Source: Gonocerus acuteangulatus (taxonomy: Eukaryota; Arthropoda; Insecta; Hemiptera; Coreidae). Taken from it: DNA of 64,000 bases. Positions 43,067 through 57,455 of the stretch are shown here, in pieces. The notes under the pieces were generated by a model. It made no database searches. It worked only from the letters and a program-made list of their open reading frames with translations, and had not been told where the DNA came from. The stretch is taken from NCBI GenBank assembly GCA_946811695.1, contig OX328128.1, forward strand, positions 30,605,562 through 30,669,561. The letters are read 5' to 3'. How positions within the stretch are numbered: the first letter of the stretch is position 1; each line of letters starts with the position of its first letter. The translations under genes were made by a program, and so were the position numbers.

Positions 43067-44675
43067 GGAGTGAAACTAGACAAAAAATTTAGTTCAACGC
43101 TACCAACCACAGATTTTTATCTCACTCCGTTCCAGACAAATGCCGTTCTAAAAATTCTTTAGAAAAAAACGTGCTTTTTGTAGTGCAACTCCAATTTTCT
43201 CTGCTTGTACACATTTATTTTTTAAACGATTCATTAAATTTTTAAAATCAGCATTAAATTTGCTTTAAAGCTAATGTACATTCAATGTTCATAATTATCT
43301 CATTCAAACCCTAACATCAATTCAAAAAGTAGAAATTAATAAAAGCTTCTGGTTAGCGACAACTTTGCGAAAATCACTAGGTACTCTTTAAAAAAAAATC
43401 CTGCAGACTGCCGATCGTAAAAAAGTTGTAAATTTTAATCAGCTTTCCAAAGATATACTCAAGACTGAGATTATCTCTCAAATTCATAATGTAATTGGAA
43501 TTCAAGAGTGAAAAAACATCAAATAAATAAAAGTAATATTATGTTTACTTTTGTGATAAAGAAGGAGTTTTGGGATCACAACTAGCAATAAAGTGGGGAA
43601 GGAATATTAGAGCAATATTCTACAAGTAATGAGGTATAAAAAAAGTTAGTTTAAACGGTATTTAACACTTTCGGTGTGGGGATCACCCGGCACCACGTAC
43701 GGTTGGTCCTGAGCTAATGACTCTGACATGGATAACATTATCCATCGAAGAAACCCATTTACATCGCCACTACTTGACTTTTTCTTGGGGAAAGCTAAAA
43801 TTTGATTTCATGTGCTCGACTTCAAGAAATAGACTTTATGTAGGAGCCATTTTGGGGTATCACAGAATTTTAAAAGAAGGGATTCCAGGATTTCTTCAAT
43901 TATCCTCTCATTTCTATGTCTGGATCAACTGTACCCCTTCTGGGGACAGTTTCGAGCTTCCCGCTCCCGTGTCGTATTAAAGCTTCGAAAATATTGGAGC
44001 GTGGGGAAAGCAAAGAGGAGAGATCATATCGAAGAAATCAAACACGTGAGGTCAAAGGGAAGTACACAAAGTGACAAAGCAAAGAGCATAGCAAAGATTT
44101 CTTCGCTATGCTCTTTGCTCTCTCAACGCTTCACTCTGTTTGAAGCCTGAGCCAAGGAAGATTTAAGATGGTTTTCCTAGGGAACTCTATCAGACATTTG
44201 ATTTTTCGGCTCTTAGTCAGTCTTCAGTATGACCAACTTCGCCTTTTGCCTGACCTTTCAGCTCTCATCCTTATTGTCAAGGATATTTACGTCAAGAATT
44301 CGTTCCATGTCAGTTCTTCTTAATTAAAAAAAAAAAAAAAAAAAAAAACTTGCTGCAGGTGTAAGATGATTGACTAGCTTATTAGCGTCTTGCCAATTTA
44401 TCAATCTTTGTATAATTTGGTTGATTGACTTGGGAAACCGCTAAAGCATCAGTTGTTAGTTGCAATTAATTGTTTCGTATTTAAAATAGATATTTCTTTC
44501 ACAGAAACATTAGCAATTTATACACGGAACAGATTTTTCATTAAAATGTACACCTAGGGGATGGTAATCGGAAATCTGCAAAATATATGCATTTTGTTGC
44601 GTGTTATCTAATGAGACAATTTTCTGATTGATATCTTTAGCGTTCATTTGCAAAAGTGGAAGTGATTTTTTTTCT
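43067..44675. other. Intergenic, one hairpin, no gene
   Basis: 43,717-43,980 is an open frame without recognisable motifs. A perfect 14-bp hairpin (GCAAAGAGCATAGC) lies at 44,079-44,118. An A-run is near 44,325. Confidence 0.5.
44079..44118. repeat. Perfect 14-bp hairpin
   Basis: GCAAAGAGCATAGC at 44,079-44,092 pairs with its exact inverse at 44,105-44,118 across a 12-nt loop. The flanks pair only weakly. It may be the centre of a degraded fold-back element. Confidence 0.7.
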
Positions 44676-44683
44676 CACGGATC

Positions 44684-45008
44684 CAGAGCCGCCACATCTC
44701 AGAGCCGGGCCCGGGGGACCAGATCACGAGCCCCCACTTCTGGTAGTTTTATTACGACTCCTAATGAAATATACTACTCTGGGACTGCACTATTTTTTTA
44801 TCTGTTTTGTCGTTTATGTACATTAAAAAAATATAGATCCAATTCAAATAAATATAGGCTACCCCCTTCTATATTTCTAAACTCCATTCTTTTTAAAAAC
44901 TCATAACCTACACATTATTTCCAATTAGCGAGGCCCGGTCCGGGCCCCCACGGCACCCGGGCCCGGGACAACAGTACCCGGCTGCCCCCCCCCCATGTGG
45001 CGGCCCTA
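44684..45008. mobile_element. hAT-type MITE, family CAGGGCCGCCACAT (copy 2)
   Basis: Starts CAGAGCCGCCACAT, ends ATGTGGCGGCCCTA, and has flanking 8-mers CACGGATC and TACGGATC (7 of 8 match). Inner sequence is shared, inverted, with the copy at 20,250-20,666. Confidence 0.85.
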
Positions 45009-45099
45009 TACGGATCCACAATAATGGTAGATCCAATATTTTTGTTGTTTTCTTTGCGATTTGTATCAAATATCATGTTATCAAGGTTCCGTATTTCTT

Positions 45100-45310
45100 T
45101 CTTCTTTTTTTTTACGGCGCATCGACATCTGGGCAACTAGCGCCCAATCGAGGCTGACAAAGGAGCTCTACCCACGCTTCTTCCGTATTTGTGCGGGCTG
45201 ACAAATACGCTACCTCTAAGCTTTTCCCGCACTGGTGCGGGCTGACAAAGACGCTCCCCTCAAGGTGGTCCCGCGCTGATGCGAGCTGGCAAAGACGCTG
45301 TTTTCTCTTG
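45100..45310. repeat. SINE-tail-like sequence plus three short tandem units
   Basis: TTTTTACGGCGCATCGACATC resembles the SINE body at 19.55 kb. It is followed by three diverged units of about 45-50 bp built on GTGCGGGCTGACAAAGACGCT. Confidence 0.6.
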
Positions 45311-45547
45311 AATCTGAATTCTTGTCTACCTAGGGGCTTTTCTTTGTTAATTTAGTAATTCTCCAACTTCACCACTTGATAGTACGTGATTACTTGCTCT
45401 TGTCTCATCCATTAGGAAAAATCTCACTAATGAGTAAAGAGATTGAAAGAAATGCATAATTCTCATTCTAAAACCTGTAGCAGTAAGTGTTTTGATAAAA
45501 TACGAAGGAATTAAACTTTATTTACTGTCATAGATTTGGTCGAATAT

Positions 45548-45559
45548 ATGACCACTTGA
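45548..45559 (+). promoter_or_regulatory. Possible three-codon upstream ORF of P450 copy 2
   Basis: ATG ACC ACT TGA lies 9 bp upstream of the P450 copy 2 start codon. If the transcript includes it, it could reduce initiation. Copy 1 lacks it. Confidence 0.3.
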
Positions 45560-45568
45560 AAAGGAAAG

Positions 45569-45728
45569 ATGTTGCTGTTATTGTCTGCAGTCCTGCTTGC
45601 TATAGCATGGATCATCCACAGGATTAAGAACAGACATGTTGCAGAGTGCGCTGCCAAAATCCCAGGGCCCAAGGGGCATCCGCTTCTAGGCAATGCTCTA
45701 AGCCTACTTCATATTAGAAATTCAGAAG
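45569..45728 (+). CDS. P450 copy 2 exon 1
   Basis: ATG in GGAAAGATGTTG; encodes the N-terminal anchor and IPGPKGHPLLGNALSLL; donor G|GTATTT. Confidence 0.93.
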
Positions 45729-47654
45729 GTATTTGAAAACTGTATTTTTTAAAAAGCTAACATTGGTATGAACAATTTTTTTTTTTACCTTCTGCATGGG
45801 ATGTTTTTTGCTAAAACAATGTTTTTTTCATTTTCTGAGATTCTTTTCATTTTAATATGTTCATCGATCCTGCCAACTAGATAACAAAAATGACCGGTTG
45901 TGGATGTGTAGCATAGTTTGTATGCTGAATCAGCAGAACCTCCATTGCACATTAGGAGAGCTATGCTTATAAGTAAATTTTATAATAAAATTATTTCGTA
46001 TCCCAATACCTCTTGTATAAGTGACATACTAGACAACCCTCATGCTGACGGTTATGAACGCAGAGAAGGCCACATTCGACCGTTCATAATAAGATATTGT
46101 AGAGTGAAAGAGGAGTTTTTGGTCTTAGCAATCCAAACATTATTACACACAAACTTAAACTAACACCTCCTTGGATAACTCAAAATTATAATATAGATTT
46201 AACACTCACAAAATTCAAAAAGACAAGTCCAGCCAGTACAATTTTATACACAGAATACTTTAAAGCATTTATTACAAAACACAAAAATTTCCAAACATTT
46301 TACACTGATGGGTCCAAAACGCCAAATGGTGTCGGATCTGCAGCTATAATCCAAGATAGCATCTTCCGTTTAAAGCTACCACCATATTCTAGCATATTAG
46401 AAGCCGAGCTCCGTGCTATCCTTCTTGCACTACAGAACGTCCCATTAACCCACCAGCCACATGTAATCATCTGTAGCGACTCTTTGAGTTCACTCCAGTG
46501 CTTACAGAACATGTACACAACACATCCTACGTGCATAGAAATTATAGAGCAAATTCACAATTTACATACATTTGGAAAGCACATCACACTATGGTGGCTG
46601 CCAGGACACAAAGACTTAGGACAAAGCACGGCTGCTGACTTAAAGCAAAACTTGTGACGGAGGAACCAATATATGGCCAACTTAAATTGTACCACAAAGA
46701 AGTTTCACGGCAAAATAAAAACGACATAAAAGACAAATGGCAACTGAACTGGTCGAGCTTAACAGAAAACAAACTTCGACAAATTAAACAGACCGTAAGC
46801 GACTGGGCTTCGTCATACAGGGATTCAAGGCGAGAAGAAGTAGTGTTAGCCAGACTAAGGATAGGCCACACACGTATAACTCATGAATACCTTATGACAA
46901 AGTCTGATAAACCACTGTGCCAAATCTGTAACAAAGACCTCACAGTTCAATATATACTGACAGACTGTACTTTGGGACAAGACTTGGAAATTCCACAAGA
47001 CATGAACGAACTACTCCGTGATAGCAGTCACCATATCAACGCTATACTTACCTTTCTTAAAGAAAACAATATTTTTAACAAAATTTAACAAACCCCAGAC
47101 CAAACCCCTCAAATAGTCAACATGTGGGTGTAGTATGTATTACAACAACCACTTAATTTTCTTAATTCATTGTCTTTGATTGTCTAGACGACCCAAACTA
47201 TGCTTTTAACATCGCCGTTGAAAGTTTTTTTTTTTTTTTTTCTTAATAAACATCACTCATTACGTAATATATTCATTTATTCATCATTATTTTACATAGG
47301 ATCCTTCCTATTGATTGTACATGGGGCTATTGTTCTTATGTATGTTGTCATATTATGCATAGAACCTATATTGTAAATAGAAACTGTTGTGATTATATAT
47401 AGTCGTATTGTACATAGGAACTATTTTCTTCGTTTCCTTTATAATTATAAGTTTTTCTACTACTAGTTAATTTTACTTTTAGCTGTATGTTATTCACAAA
47501 CTTAATTGTATAATTAGATTGATACACACAATAATGTAATTGGATTTGTAATTATGTAATATTGTAACTATTTTGTTGTTGTTATGTATTTCTATTTTAT
47601 ATGTGTACCTGGGCGAAACGCTGTCAATGCGGGGTGCTCATAAATAAATTATTA

Positions 47655-47706
<52 letters not shown>

Positions 47707-48099
47707 TGTAATAAAATTTTAATATATTATAATTTAATTTGTTTGAAATTATGATAAAATGAAATTTAATTATTGTATAAAAACGGGCCGTATTGGGTTC
47801 ATTTAACAAATTTAGAGCTGTTTTAAAATATAAAACGTGGTTACATATGCAAATCTTACTACCACAGAATAATATAAAATCTACACTATGGAACATAAAT
47901 TGCCTTATATCCAGAGGCGTAGCTCACAGGATATAAGGCTAAAAACGACTGGCGATCTGCCTGGCCTTCTTGATTTTAGATTGAGGAAATTTTTGTTCAG
48001 TTAGCATTTTATATTACTAAGAAGTAGTAAGTTATTTCTTGGTTCATTATTGAAATTTAACCCATTTATGTTGGATACCCCATTTTATTTATTTAACCC

Positions 48100-48184
<85 letters not shown>

Positions 48185-51100
48185 CTATAACAAAATGAAT
48201 CATATTTAATCAGGAGAAATAATTGATTACTCACAATGTTAACAATTCTAGATATTCTGGCAGCAATCAGAGCTAAGACTGCTGAATACCACAAAGAAGG
48301 GATTGTACGGATTTGGATTGGCCCACTGCTTTATATTTATATACACGCTCCTAAATATGTTGAGGTATGTCTAAATTTATGGTTAATACTATTGTCATAT
48401 GGTGTTCACAAATTTTTCACCTTTGTTTCTTGTTGCTGAATGTATAATTTTTTTATATTACCAGCATAAACCTCCACTACCCTTCAGGTAATCCTGAACT
48501 CCGTCTTCCAGGTCCTCCACATTTTCTTTTTCTGGATATTATGTCCTAAGGTCTCTTTTGTTACGAGGCATACCACCTTTCATTTCATTTTTGCCTGTAA
48601 TAATTTTTGAGCTTTTTCGAGTCATATGGAAACGTGTACTTTAAACTTTTGTATAACTCCTAAAATAACCTTCTTTATACAGTGCGTAGCACTGTATTGT
48701 AAAATCTTATTACAAAATAAGACATCTTATTATAAAATAAGACATTTTTTAACTTTAGTTTAATATAATAGACTTATTTGATAGTTGCAAGTAATAAAAT
48801 CTGGATAAGGTTTACGTATTTACTCTGCATATTCAAAACATATTCAATTAAACCATAGCAAAAGTGATACAGCTTGGAATGGCTTCTCCAAGCCCTTAAC
48901 TTGTACGTTGGGATCAACTAGTTTTTAATTCTTCCTCTTTCTGACATTACTTCTGAAAGTCAGTTCCTTCTGGGATAGTACTTCAGATGTATCATTTCTC
49001 GGTGGAAAACTTCTCTTGAACAATGGTTAAGAGTGTTTTACCTCAGAGAACTTGGGCACTTCTAAGGAAAAATCAGTATTGTTACCAATATCCCCTTTTC
49101 AGACCTGGAAATATGATTAAAGAATGGATGAAATGGCCAAGAATCTTCTCTGAAAGTGATTAGAGGTTCATTGTTCATCAATTTAAAGCTGATCACAATA
49201 CGCCAACCACAAAACTATATTAATTTACAGCTGGAGGTATCAGCTGGGCCAGATACAATCCAATGAATCCTGAGAAGAAATAGATTTAATGTCAGGTTAA
49301 GTCCAAAAAAAAACCCTTTCATTAGTCGGAAAAATAAACTAAAAAGAATAAAATTTGCTACATAATATTTCCAAAAGCTTCCAGACTTCTGGAATGACGT
49401 TATTTTCGTTTACTGAATCTATTGCATAGATTGCATATATGCAAGTTATTTTTATTGGCTTCTATTGGTGAAGAAGTCTGCCAAACTGCACGCCAGAACA
49501 CCTTTATTATGGATTTTTCCAAAAATCTGGCTTTTTTTCTTTGCCGAAACCCAACTATTCCTTTCACTACTCAATTATAATTTAGTATTTTGGAGGCCCG
49601 GTGGCCATGAGTGTTAAGGCATAAGCACTTAACACTCCGTGTGGGTTTGATTCCCACTAGGGGTGGTGGCTTTTCTCCAATAGGCTCTGCTCCTTTTTGC
49701 AGGGCACCACCGTCAAGGTGCAAACAGACAATTTACCAAGGGCTGCATAGAAAACAACAAAACATGGGGGAAACCCAAACTTTAAGGCAAACTAAATACT
49801 TTATTCAAAAGCCTTCTGGAGAACCCTGGAAGGAGTTGAACCTCCTCAACAGATTAGGATTTTTTACTTCGGGAAGCTATTGGAATAATTACAGGACACT
49901 GTAAACTGAACAAGCACCTTCATAGGATGAAGATAGTCTATTCCCCATCTGCAGATGGTGTGGAGCAGAAGGAGAAACGCAGATACACATCGTCCGTGAC
50001 TGTGAAAGGCAGGATCATATACGCTGTAGGTACTTTGGTGACAGAAAGGATACCAACCTTAACGTTCAGCACAGTAGGTTGTATGGCCGTGGTGCACTTC
50101 CTTGAGGAAGAGAGCCCTACATTATTGTATTGTATTTTGCGTAACTTGACCATCAGCCGCCATTCTTACTCTTATTCTTGACTGTTATAAATGTAATTAT
50201 TTTATTTATTGATAAAACATAGGAATTCCAATTAATTATTGTCAAATTGTTAAATATTACATTCAATTTTATATTTCCAAAAGGCTCTTGCTGCTTCGTC
50301 AAGTGCAAGCAACAAAGGTCCTCTTTACACGTCTGTTTTTGGAGAACATCTGGATGGAATTTTTATCACTGACAGTAAGTATAATATGCTCTAAGAATGC
50401 ACTTGAATCGGTGATTTGAGAACTCGACTTAAAAAAGTCATAGTTTCAAAAACATTTGAGCTGTAGAATATTTTAGGTTCGTTCTTATCAATTTGTTATT
50501 AATTAATTTCTAAGTTAGGTCTTTGTTGTTAGTTTACATGAAGACCCTGGCAATATCACGTATTTTGATGTATAATGTAAGTCAACTGGCTTATTTAATA
50601 TTTGCCTTCAATCCATGTATCTGTAATATCTTTCGGTTAATACATAATAAGCAGCACTCTTATGTGTTAAGTCTTTTCTTCAAGAGCGAGTAGGTTAATG
50701 AGTCGGGATTTCGAGCCTCCATCAGGGCTGTAAAACGAGGAGGACAGAGTTAATACTAATTTATATAAAGAAGACATGAAAGGAAAAAATGTATGTATAA
50801 TTTTTTCCTTTCATGTCTTCTTTAGACTAGGATGAAAGATATGTATTGTAAAAGCGTGTTATAGCTAGTGCTTAAATTTAAGGTAGATTAATACAGATGT
50901 AAAACTTAAATGATTAACATAGGAATAGATATAAAATGAGTAAGTACACAACGAAATAGGCTTACTGATGAGGTTTCTATGCCTCATGGACGTGCAACCA
51001 TTTTTGAATCTGTTGGATTGTGGTAAGTTTGAGGAAAAGAGCAGAGGGGTGGGAGTTTTGGACCACCCATTAAGGTAAGGGTGGTTTAAGATGGATGGGT

Positions 51101-52219
51101 GTGGAGAGAGGTATCATAAAAGTGAGGTGATAATGGAAGGAAGGCAGGTTTGAAAGGTTTTATTCGCTTATTAGAGGGGGTTTGGGTTTTTAATTTTACC
51201 CAGACTGAACCCTGATTAAATCTTATAAAAATGTGCTCATTTTTTTTTCTTAATTTTTTTCTAGATCTAAAGAAATGGAAAGAACTGAGGAAACCACTTA
51301 ATAAATTAATGACAAGAAAACTACTTACTGAAGACCAATACAAAGTTTTTGTCAAAAAGAGCTTAGATTTTGTGAAGTACATTCGGGAAAATAAGTGCGG
51401 TAAGGAAATAAACGTTTTTCGTGATGCGTGTACAGCCACAGCGGATATAGTGGCAGGTTTGTGTAACACATTCTTCTTTAAAAATGGGTTTTTACAAAAT
51501 ATAATCAGCTTCATAATAAATGCATGATTATTATGAACATTTTGTATATGCCTTAACTCTAATATATATATATTTTGTTTTAGAAACTCACTTAGGTACT
51601 AGTCTAAACATATTAGGAAACCAAAGATTTCGACTCGTAGAAAATTTATGTGGGTAAGCATTTATTTTTATAACATATATTGTTGTAAATAATGTTATTT
51701 ATGTTTGAAATTTTCAGATTTTACAATGTAATCCTGAAAATATTTCTTTAACCACATTTTCTTTCCTTCTGAACAAGTTGAACTCTATATCCATCATTAT
51801 AACTGCTTGTTGCATTCTAAACATGTCCTTTTGTTTTGTTTTTTTTCTCACTGATCATCACCAGCCTTCATAAATAAATAAATAAAAATGATTTCTCATG
51901 TGCAGCCGTCTTGAAATGATCAAACCCAGTTTAGCTTGTCTAAATGTTCTCGAGGTCAGTTATTTGTTACATTTATTTTTTACCAAATGAAAGCATTTCA
52001 TTAAATAATGAATACATTTCAGTAGTCCTCACCTATCTACCAGGATGTTGAGGGGTGATCGGTTGAAGAAAGAAAACTGCATAATTTTTTCTTGAATTTT
52101 TTCAGATATTTTTTCCAGTGTTGGGTTCGATTTCCAGTTGGATTATTGGATTTTCTTTCAGGAAAAGGGAAGGCTTTACCCGCTAGCTAGAAAAATTACA
52201 GTAACCTATAGATAATCCA

Positions 52220-52253
<34 letters not shown>

Positions 52254-55200
52254 CATTAATACATAGAGGAAGGGGCAAAAATAAGCCAATAACAGTCTAT
52301 AAAAAGAAAAAAAAAAAAAAAAAAAAAAAAATTGCACACATATTAAGTCCTATCCTATATTAAGATCTACATCATAATATCAACTATTTATATGATGAAA
52401 CGGTAAATTAATTTTTATTAGTTTGCTTAAACAAAACAAAAATGTATATACTACAGTGAAATTTCCTTATTTGATTTAGGCCATTATTGATTATTAAAGC
52501 ACAAAAGTTTTTTTTACATAATTTGTATTATTAATAATTTTGTTAAAGTTGATTCTTATTCTGTGGACTACAGTTTTTGTCCTCTTTCTTGAATTGAAAA
52601 TCAATATTTCTCGATATAGCTAATATAAATTAGAAATTTAACTATGAAAATGTATTTATTCATTCGCTAGGCCATGGAGAGACCCAATAATTTTTACTAA
52701 ATTAAAATTTGATGTTACAAAAAATTATGTTTTTTATTATTGAATTATAATATGAATAAATTTTCTCTTTCCTCCAGAGTAATCCAGTATTTTATTGATA
52801 ATGCAACACAGAATTATTTCCGCAAGCTTATGAACATCAAGCAGAATATTCCAGAGGACGTTCAAGATAGAATAAGATTTCTTAATGAGTATTACAAATT
52901 GGTAAGATAATATTAATCTTGTGAGCTATTTAAATTGCTTAGGAAAATTTAATATACAAATATTACTTATACAGTCTCTTTATTTGATTTATTAAATTTG
53001 TCTTTTCTTAATTTCCAAATACAAATTATGGATTATGTAAATTGTTTTTGCCATTTTAAGCTTGAGATTTTCCCAAAATCATTTTTGGGATTGATTATCC
53101 AAAGACAGCTTCCTCTAGAAGCTTGAGTGTTTATTAAGTAGTAGAGTAGCTCGCATAAACAACACTCCAGAAGAAAATCAAATCAAAAAATGAAAATGAA
53201 ATGTTTATTTAGCATTTTTTATAAATAAAAAAAGTAATTCCTGGATTTCGGCATAAATAGAAATGTCTTGGAGCGAATGGAGCACAGTCATCAAGCTGAA
53301 TTGTGACTCAATTCCAGTTCGAACGATTCCTGGCCGAGGCTCAAGATATCGTTGCAGAGCCTGCAACAAGCCTGAAACTCTCCCAAATCCTGGGTGTCTG
53401 TCAGAAATCAGAACTTCTAAGGATAAATCAAAATCATAAAGTGTGAACCTATGTTACAGATTTATTCAGGAAGAAAACTGGATTTGAGGTGTATGAGGAA
53501 GTAAGCTGCATAGCCAAAGATGGTTCCAAAAGTAGGGCTGAAAATCTGGCCAAAGATTGTTAGGCATCCACCGGAATTATTTCGGATCCGACTGTAAGAT
53601 TCAAAATAGATGAGAATGTACGGCTGAAGGAAGAAAACAAAACAAACAAAAAAAATATATATTCCTTGGAATGATAAGAAAGCCAAATATGGTCAGCAAT
53701 CAGTTGGACATGACTGTTCATAGGTTACTTCAAACAAATTATTCAGGAAATCAGCATAAACTACTCATCAGGAGCTGCATAACTTATCACACTTTTCAGA
53801 AAGTTGATTAGTTCATGCCATAATTATAATATTTATATGTGTATGAACGTGGGCATATGTGTATATACTTGTGCTAGTTTAGTTTAGAATTGGTATTACT
53901 ATAAATTTTGTTATTTAGTATAGTTTTAGTATTAACATTGCATCCAGTAAAGTATTAGTTTTAGTACAAATAGTTGTATTAGTTATGTTAAGTTTGTATT
54001 AGTTATTTAGTTTGTATTCGTTAGTGTATTAAGGAAAAAAAAATGTATATATATATATACAAGTCTATTATCTGTATTAATAGTGCTATACTGTATATTA
54101 GTATTAGTTTTAGTGCAAATAGTTCTATTAGTATCTAAGTAACATGTTAGTCGTAAGCAATGACATAGGTTAAAAAAAAAAAAAAAAAAAGAGTACAGGT
54201 CATAAAAATTACAGTTCATTGTCATGCACTGTCCTAAACACAAAATTGCAATCCCTCTCACACGACTCTCTAACACTACACTTTAGGGCGGTGAAGACCT
54301 AGACGTTTTCTGCCCTTAAACACCCAATCCATCCATAATTATAAAGAATGTGTTTAATCCTTCAGGGGTTTGACCAATTTCAATCCCACCCCCAATTTTT
54401 TATTTGCAAAAAATCAACTTTTTTTTTCTCAGTATACTAAGATTCATTTCTAAATTTCAGATATTTGATGTGAGAAGAAGGAAAGCACATAACAATAATG
54501 GAGGTAAATATTAAAACATTTGTTTGCTGATTGTTTATAGTTAGCATAGCTATAGTCCGTTTAATTAAACTTCATAACTAAGCACTTTCCTCAGCAATGT
54601 GGTAAAGTACCGACAAATCGCTAAAGAATATGAACGGTGCTGGTCTCCCGGTTCAGGGAACAGCTCTATCTGTAGACTTGATAAGCCGTCAATGTCCCTT
54701 AATAACATATTTAATAGTAGAACATTGTTGCATGAATCGTATAATTAAAAATACATGCACTTTTATATTTGAGTAGCTCAGTTTCAAAGTGACTGATGTC
54801 CACTTTGCAACATTTTTGGGAAATCAAGAAAAATGTTTTAAACTTAGAATTTTCGTAATATCTCCCTGGATTTTTTTTAAATTATTATAACAAATACCAT
54901 GGATCTGTTTATTTAGACTTTTTTGCTATTATATGATACCTTCTTAGTTATTAGAAAAAGCAAGTTGGACAACAGTCACTTTGGAACAGACGTATTCACA
55001 TGAACTCTTTTGGAACTGATGTGCATAAGATGGATAAGAATTCATTTGGAACAGCAAAACTGGTCCTCACTAAGGAAGTGCAGGATTGGCTTGATTAGTG
55101 TTATTATAGTCAAAACTTGCAAAATGAGTTTTTGAAAAACATGTATTAATTACTTAAAAAATTGTACATACATACATACCAAAAACTTTCACATTGAGTT

Positions 55201-57387
55201 TAAAAAATTGGGCTTAATCTATTAAACACATTAAAATTCAAGCTTTAACAAACAAAGAAATGTTTAACATTGGCACATCATCATCAGGCATTCGATGGAC
55301 AACCTGCAGTTTGGAACAGTAGCAATAGACAACCTGCACTTTAGAACAGAGTATATAAGTAGGATCGATGACAATCTGAAGACATTTTTCAAAAATTCTG
55401 TCATTAGTGCAACCTCCTTCGGAAAGAAGTGCTAAAAGGAAAAGGCATCAGCCTTATCCTGCCTATGGATAACACCTCCTAAAATTCGTTGTCAACAATA
55501 AATGTACGTTAAAATTTAAATAAACAAAATTGAGATAAAAAATCAATAAAAAAAAAAAAATGCCTCATTTAGGACTGTGAAAGGTTAAGAGAGGTCAAAC
55601 TAGGGAGATATATGGTCAATGTTTATCAATATTTAGCCAAAGCTACGACTGAAAAAAAAAAATCAACTATAACATTGCCTGTTCAAATAGATCGTATAGT
55701 TGGAGGGGAAAAGGCATGGCCTGTATATCAGGTGATGAAAATTGGTGTTAAACATTTTCTTCAAAAAAAGAAAAGGCATCACCTCTATCCTGGCTAGAAA
55801 AGGGTGGTAACCTATAGATAACCCGTCCTAAAATTCGTAGTTGATAATAAATGGACGTTAAAATTTAAATAAATAAACTACCTCCCTTGCCTGACTTCTG
55901 ATAATTTTCAACAAGACGTGATCAGTTTTTATAGTGTTTCACGTATTCCATTGTAAATATTTCCCTCTAAATTTTGTGGATGCAAAGTTGAACTTTTCCG
56001 TCTATCTGAACAGACTATAACATGAGTTAAATAGCTGCTGCCTCAGCACATTTTACCCTACCACTATCAGTTGTTAGGCATTTAGCTCAATAAATTCCTT
56101 CCAAATGAGTCCAACAATTCCCTCAGAACTAAACCTTAAATCTCCTCTCTAACATATCCATGCCTGCTGTGTCCAGGAGGTTGGCAACTTACTCTCACTT
56201 CTAACTTTTGATGGTCAACAGCTACCCTCAGCAGATTCCTCCCTTGTGTTTCCTCTTTGCTGATTACTATCATCCGTGATACCCTAGCCATCACAGCATC
56301 CTAGCACACGAGTTCTTTGCTTTTGCAATAAAATATGAATAATTAATAGTAATGCATTACTTATTAAATAAAACATTTTTTTTTTAAGATGAGCTAGAGT
56401 ATTATTCAGATTTTTTATTACGGAGGCAAAAGGAGATGCAGCTATCAACAGAGCAAATCATGAAAGAGCTGGGTGATATTGTAGGAGCAGTGAGTGTTTA
56501 TTACGTACTAATTTCTTTCTTTCTTTATATAAATATTTTTTATTTTATTTTAATAACCTAAAACTCTGGTATTATCATGTTACACCAAAAAAACAAAAAT
56601 AGATGTAGCTAAATGGTTGGAATTACCATTGTTAATCAACTATTATCGGTAAGAGGAAAGGAATCGAGGAGAATTTCGTGATATGAAACTTGAAAATTTA
56701 ATAATGTACAACGTTATCTAACAACAACATATGTACAAACAATAACATTGTGACGGCGCTAATGACCTAGAAGTAGATGCGCCGTAAAAAAAAAAAAAAA
56801 TAAAAAAAAAATAAATAAAAAAATAAAATAAAAAATAACATTGTGACTTTTTTATGAAGAATTTATTTTATTTTAAAATATCCACAAAACCTGGTACTAT
56901 TCAGTTATACGCTATTGGTTATAAATTATCATACAATGTATTAGTTTTGTTGAAAGTATATTAACATATAGTGAACTATACTAAAATATATAGTTTTTAA
57001 CAAACAGACCGTTAAACATTAATTCATTGACTCTTAAACATTAATTCATTCAGCCCCAGGTCTATATTGCTCTATTCACGGTCAAAAATTTGACTATTCC
57101 GTCTATCCGAAGTTTCATTAGTTGAATTGTCTTGCGATACTTTCATATGAAGCTTGGTAGCCCGATTGGCAAGGCACACGAGCATAACACAGAAGGATCT
57201 TGGTTCAAATCACAGCCTGGAAAATTAAGTATTCTAAGAAGTGAATTTTTGAAATTCAGATATTGTTGAAAAATTAAATACTACAGCAATAATGTACACA
57301 GGATATTTTTTTAAGAAAAAAAAGGGGGCAAGAAAGTACATACTCATAATTAGAAGTGCGTTTAACACACTGTGCATATATATGCAT

Positions 57388-57455
<68 letters not shown>

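Larger units (their letters stand above)
45729..48251 (+). other. P450 copy 2 intron 1
   Basis: Mostly a 5'-truncated LINE (45,905-47,660), with (AT)n tracts at 47,658-47,703 and 48,103-48,181. Confidence 0.75.
48365..50283 (+). other. P450 copy 2 intron 2
   Basis: Holds a SINE head (49,588-49,700) and a LINE fragment (49,815-50,115); 48,365-49,580 is AT-rich with nothing recognised. Confidence 0.6.
54504..56388 (+). other. P450 copy 2 intron 7
   Basis: Holds SINE tails (55,437-55,530; 55,765-55,880) and a long-TIR MITE into which the second tail appears to have inserted (about 55,555-56,020). Confidence 0.6.

Noticed and set aside
43717..43980. Open frame of 87 codons as a gene
   Set aside because: No recognisable domain, no splice or regulatory context, and repeat-rich surroundings.
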